From contig NC_135055.1 of assembly GCF_051014685.1 (NCBI RefSeq), forward strand, positions 10,962,001 through 11,026,000: a stretch of 64,000 nucleotides of DNA, given 5' to 3'. This DNA comes from Ptiloglossa arizonensis (lineage: Eukaryota > Arthropoda > Insecta > Hymenoptera > Colletidae). The notes beneath the pieces were generated by a model. The model saw nothing but the letters and a program-made list of their open reading frames with translations. It searched no databases and had not been told where the DNA came from. The position numbers were made by a program, and so were the translations under genes. Of this stretch, positions 60,480 to 64,000 are shown in pieces (the first letter of the stretch is position 1; each line of letters starts with the position of its first letter).

Positions 60480-61200
60480 AGGGTAAGAGTAGCCTCGAAC
60501 AGTGTATTTTACGAATGAATTCCCTCGCTTAGCGGTACCGAACTTTTCAAATACCTTTTCGAAAATATTGGTTCGAAATTGGCAATAGCCTGACCTGCAG
60601 CTGCATAGAATTGTCACGTCGAGGACTGAAATATTTCCCTTTCAACATCAGCGCCGCTATATTCCCCGAATTGTTGCTGGCGTCATTTGACCGAGGCGGC
60701 TTCAAATAAACGGGCCGATGATTAAATCGACCTCTCGTTCGTTTTACGCCAGAACCGAAAAACAATTCGACGTATCGATGCACATTGTCCGCCACCATTA
60801 GCCAAGGACGACTTTAATTGATTTCTTAAATTAGCTTCTGGCCCTGTTGCTCCAGATGTGTAGAGATGGATAAAATGTGCCAGTCCGGCAAGGTGAATTT
60901 GAATAGCCGGCACGTGAAAGGGAGGCAAGAAAGACGGGCGCAGAAATACGGGCACATTCGACCAGAGAGCGAAAAAGAATGAACAGAGCGGTCGAAAAGA
61001 AAAAAGAGAAACGGTTTCGATATGAGGAGGCGAATTGTACGAGAAGAGAAAAACAGAAATGGGTTCAGCAGTTAATATCGAAGCGAATGGAAGAGCAATC
61101 GGTATGAAACGAAGCGGAATGACCTTATTGCCTGGCCCGAGTGTAATCTACAATTGATTCGGTCTGTTACTACAATTGGCTACTACCGATTTGTGGACTT
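60480..61200. promoter_or_regulatory. CpG- and purine-rich block, possible regulatory region
   Basis: The G+C and CpG content is clearly above the surroundings, with purine-rich runs (such as 60915-61080), an ATAGCCGGCACGTGAAAGGG segment and CACGTG (E-box). Overlapping minus-strand frames (60547-60955) follow from the lower stop density. Such blocks in insect intergenic or intronic DNA are often conserved regulatory sequence; that is inference only. Confidence 0.3.
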
Positions 61201-62881
61201 GAATTTGGCTCGTGTTTTCTCTACCTTCTGATGCTTTGTTATATTTAATATACAGGAGGTGTTGGGCTATACTTGCTAGATATTCATTTCGTGAAGCGAA
61301 GTTATTGTTTCGAACGATCTTTACGTTCGTTTTTTACCGATGTGGTAAATATAAGGAGAAGTCTGGCGAGAACAAACAGAATTTACGGTACGAGCCCCTG
61401 GATGTGGGATTAATATTCTTTTCTTTCGTTTGTGTAACTATTGAAATGTATTTGTATAGTTCGCGCGCAAAGAAATTGTGTGCGGAGATGTGGTTGGTTC
61501 TATGGTACGCGGCTGAAGGAATAGGACTCACCGTAGCTTTGGATGCAATTTTCTCGTGTGCGTATTATAGATTGTCTGTCGAAAAATAACATATTATAAT
61601 GTAATGTTTCATTAATATTGCTTAAACGTGTGTATCTAGCCTTCTAATCCAGACCAAATCTGTCGAAACATTGAGAGAATTGAGAGAAAAATTAAATAAA
61701 TGAAAACTATGTTTCACCATTAAGTATTCAGGTGTTTGTCATATAATAAAATCGAAAAGAAGAATAGAGAAAAAGTTTAACGTATTCACATAAATAGTTA
61801 CGTATCTAAAGTAATGATTTTTTAACTACAAGGTATTTTGGAATTTTTTATGACGATTACTTTTCAGTTTGTAACTCCATTGTTGTATACTTTTCAACGT
61901 TATCTGTCAATAAAAATATCAAGAAGAAAGACAAAAATTATTTGTAATCAAGTTTGCGAAGTTTCAATTTTAATTTCAAAATTGTTAAAAATACACATAG
62001 CGTGTACAAGTGAGAGGAGTTTTGCTCCAAGTCGAATGAAAAATTCAATTCTGAATGAAAATAAATTTCAGTAAGCATTTACCTGTTTGAAATACCTCAA
62101 AATGTTGTCGATGCGGAATTTCAAAGAGATTCGTTAAAATATTGCTTCAACTGTATACACAAACGTTTGTCAATCAACGTTTCAAATGCAGTATTTCAAC
62201 CTTACTTCAATTTCGATTGATTTAAATACTTTGAATTGAGGTAAAAACTGAAGTACTGTTGACGGAATAAATATAGCGATCTACTTACGTTAGTTTCAAG
62301 TGGCCTGTTAAGCGAAAGCCTTGTTGGGTACAAACGGCTAACTAGGTTATTCTTTGAGAAAGAACAATGTTCTATCAATAGCTTTGTCAACAGTGATATG
62401 TAGGTTTTAAATAGGTTATAAATCCAACGATTAAGCTATTATCTACTAAATAGATATCATTGGATTTTCAAAATAAATTTCGATGCATGTAATCGATCTT
62501 TTGTATATTTTATTTAAATGACATATATCTGCTATCTATTATAATTGTACACGTTCATTCAAGATTATTATATCTGTTCATTGAATTTACAACCTATTAC
62601 AAAGTTTGAATAACATCATCTAGCTTTTTCGCTCCACAACAGCCAAAAAGAAAAGGAGAAGCGTTTAACAGGCAGTATTCTCCTCAAACGACAGAAATAT
62701 GAACCCAATTCAGCCAGTTTCAGCATTTTCTTTGAAAAACAGTTTCTGCGAGTCTGCAAGCTTATTCGGTTTATAACGAAAATTATTAAAATACAAAAGT
62801 GCCTGTAACTAGAAAATAAGATCAAATAGACACATGTTTGTAGGAAGTATTTTTATCACTTTATATTACAAAACGTAAGTA
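61201..62881. other. AT-rich noncoding stretch
   Basis: A 125-codon plus-strand frame (61212-61589) contains a hydrophobic segment (LDVGLIFFSFVCVTIEMYLY) but has no family resemblance and no conserved context. It is within chance for this window. Nothing else recognised. Confidence 0.5.
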
Positions 62882-64000
62882 CAGTAGAGTTTTAATTATC
62901 CGGCACACGGTTATTCAAAATGTACGATTAACCGGCTTATTTATCCATACTATTCTTCGGTAAACATTACGGATTATATTTCACATAACAAAGAAGCCAC
63001 AACCGCATGCATCGAGCAGTGATACCGATACTAAACAGTTGACAAATAAAGCGAAGGAATTCAACTGTTTGATTCCAATGTAATTGTAGATGGAATCCTT
63101 TGTTATGTATAGTTAGTTTCAATTCAAATTTGAGAGAGTGCATTCCATTCTGTGATTCCGTAACTTGTTTTCAATCGTGCACAGATTACATTTTAAGCTA
63201 AATTAATGAAACGAAAACGTGTAACATAATCACTATACCAAAAATTTGAGATTATAAATTGTTTGGGAAAAGATGAAAATAAAAATAATATTATACAAGA
63301 GTATAAGATTTTATGTACGATATAAGAAAGCCAGAACAAAATCTTGAAGAATTTTTATCTCATTCTTCTTCATCTAAAAACATTGATGTGATTCGGAAAT
63401 CATTAAAACAATTTCAAAGGGACTTGAATTTGTTAAAAATAATTTTGGAAAACTTGGATTTCCTAAAGAGCCAAAGGCCCTTCAACTTTTAGATAATTGC
63501 AGAGATCGTTCTCTCACCTTTGAACTAAAGTCAGATAAAATTCTTGTAACAATGTTAATACAACCTATGGCTCAAGAAGTAATACAAAATTTAAAAATAA
63601 AATAACGAAATTCTTTTATGCAAAAGTTAAACTCTAACTGTAACGTAAGGGTACTGTTAAATCATTTACTACCATTTACTACTAAGATTAAGTATACGCC
63701 TATTGAAATAGTTGTAAGTTTCGTTAAAAAAAAACGAACTTCAAGAGCCCTAATTTCAAACTAACTGAAACAAAGCAGAGACTATTTTAACAGCAACATA
63801 TGTAAATGATATTAAAGAAGTTGCAATTACTAAACAGATGTAAATTTGAAAATTTGTATTGTTTTTATTTCCAACCCCTGGAGTACTGTCCATTGTATAG
63901 AGTAAAGTGTCCAATTTGTGTAAATAATCATTAAAGATGAATTTTTTTAGATAAAAGAGTCCCAATTGCTCGCCAAATTACCTACTTAAAATCGTTTCCA
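62882..64000 (+). mobile_element. pogo/Tigger-like DNA transposon, decayed, right end beyond window
   Basis: CAGTAGAGTTTTAATTATCC follows a TA dinucleotide (62880-62881) and fits the terminal repeat of pogo/Tigger elements (CAGTAGAGTC...ATAATCCG), with the expected subterminal CGATTAACCGG word at 62926. A transposase relic lies at 63390-63760 on the same strand. The distance from end to catalytic domain (about 500 bp) is too short for a full gene, so the N-terminal DNA-binding part is deleted or unreadable. No right end is seen before the window closes. Confidence 0.6.
63390..63760 (+). pseudogene. decayed pogo/Tigger (Jerky-type DDE) transposase fragment
   Basis: The frame starting at 63390 gives 71 residues before a stop at 63603-63605 and then reads on in the same frame to about 63760. 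It shows KALQLLDNCRDR, which matches the LLLDN motif holding the second catalytic aspartate of DDE_1 (Tigger/pogo/Jerky) transposases. TMLIQPMAQEVIQNLKIK follows, matching the family signature TSLIQPMDQGVI-x-x-LK. After the stop, RNSFMQKL continues the usual K-x-YRRSF-x-x-KL pattern, so the stop replaces a tyrosine-like position. The PPN before the signature and the DQG are altered. The fragment is not functional. The family assignment rests on motif recall, not on a search. Confidence 0.6.

Noticed and set aside
61212..61589. 125-codon frame with a hydrophobic segment
   Set aside because: No family features, no splice or promoter context, and a length expected by chance in 64 kb on six frames.

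Overview
This window reads as eukaryotic, AT-rich, gene-poor DNA. The most likely source is an insect, and within insects probably a hymenopteran such as a bee. That guess rests on the high A+T content, the frequent undepleted CpG, and relics of pogo/Tigger, Tc1, mariner and hAT-type DNA transposons; nothing here proves the species. I find no protein-coding gene that I can support. The longest open frames (up to 175 codons) lie in repeats or on the shadow strand of GC-richer blocks, as expected by chance in 64 kb. The window could be intergenic or part of a very long intron.

The outstanding region is 7895-14520. Two related transcription-unit-like cassettes lie in the same orientation: A, about 8112-9960, and B, about 12420-13832. 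Each has a TATATAAGG box, a hairpin-forming leader, a long T-rich (intron-like) tract, a GC-richer body without a conserved reading frame, a run of 3' hairpins and an AATAAA signal. Between and around them is a 544-bp satellite-like repeat (three full tandem units plus flanking partial ones). Behind the cassettes is a minisatellite of about 157 bp whose unit carries a TGACGTCA (CRE-type) palindrome: four units after A, one after B. Several hairpins keep their pairing through compensatory or G-U-neutral changes, and the last 330 bp or so of A and B are essentially identical while their 5' parts have diverged. I read this as a small family of structured non-coding RNA genes in a satellite setting, perhaps kept alike by gene conversion; I do not recognise the family.

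The rest is AT-rich noncoding sequence with transposon debris. There are foldback or MITE-like elements at 5045-5212, 22981-23192, 33480-33708, 55670-56117, 58250-58578 and 58897-58990 (the last with mariner-type ends and a TA duplication). There are hAT-like ends at 21463-21670 and 54541-54812, a Tc1-like end with a decayed transposase N-terminus from 30866, and a pogo/Tigger-like element from 62882 whose decayed DDE transposase is still readable at 63390-63760. There are also two weak tRNA-like relics, a possible retroposed 3' end near 42640, simple repeats, several short strong hairpins, and one possible 19-nt microexon at 1650-1668.

All calls were made by eye. Boundaries of repeats are approximate, often by 5-20 bases, and no database search was possible.
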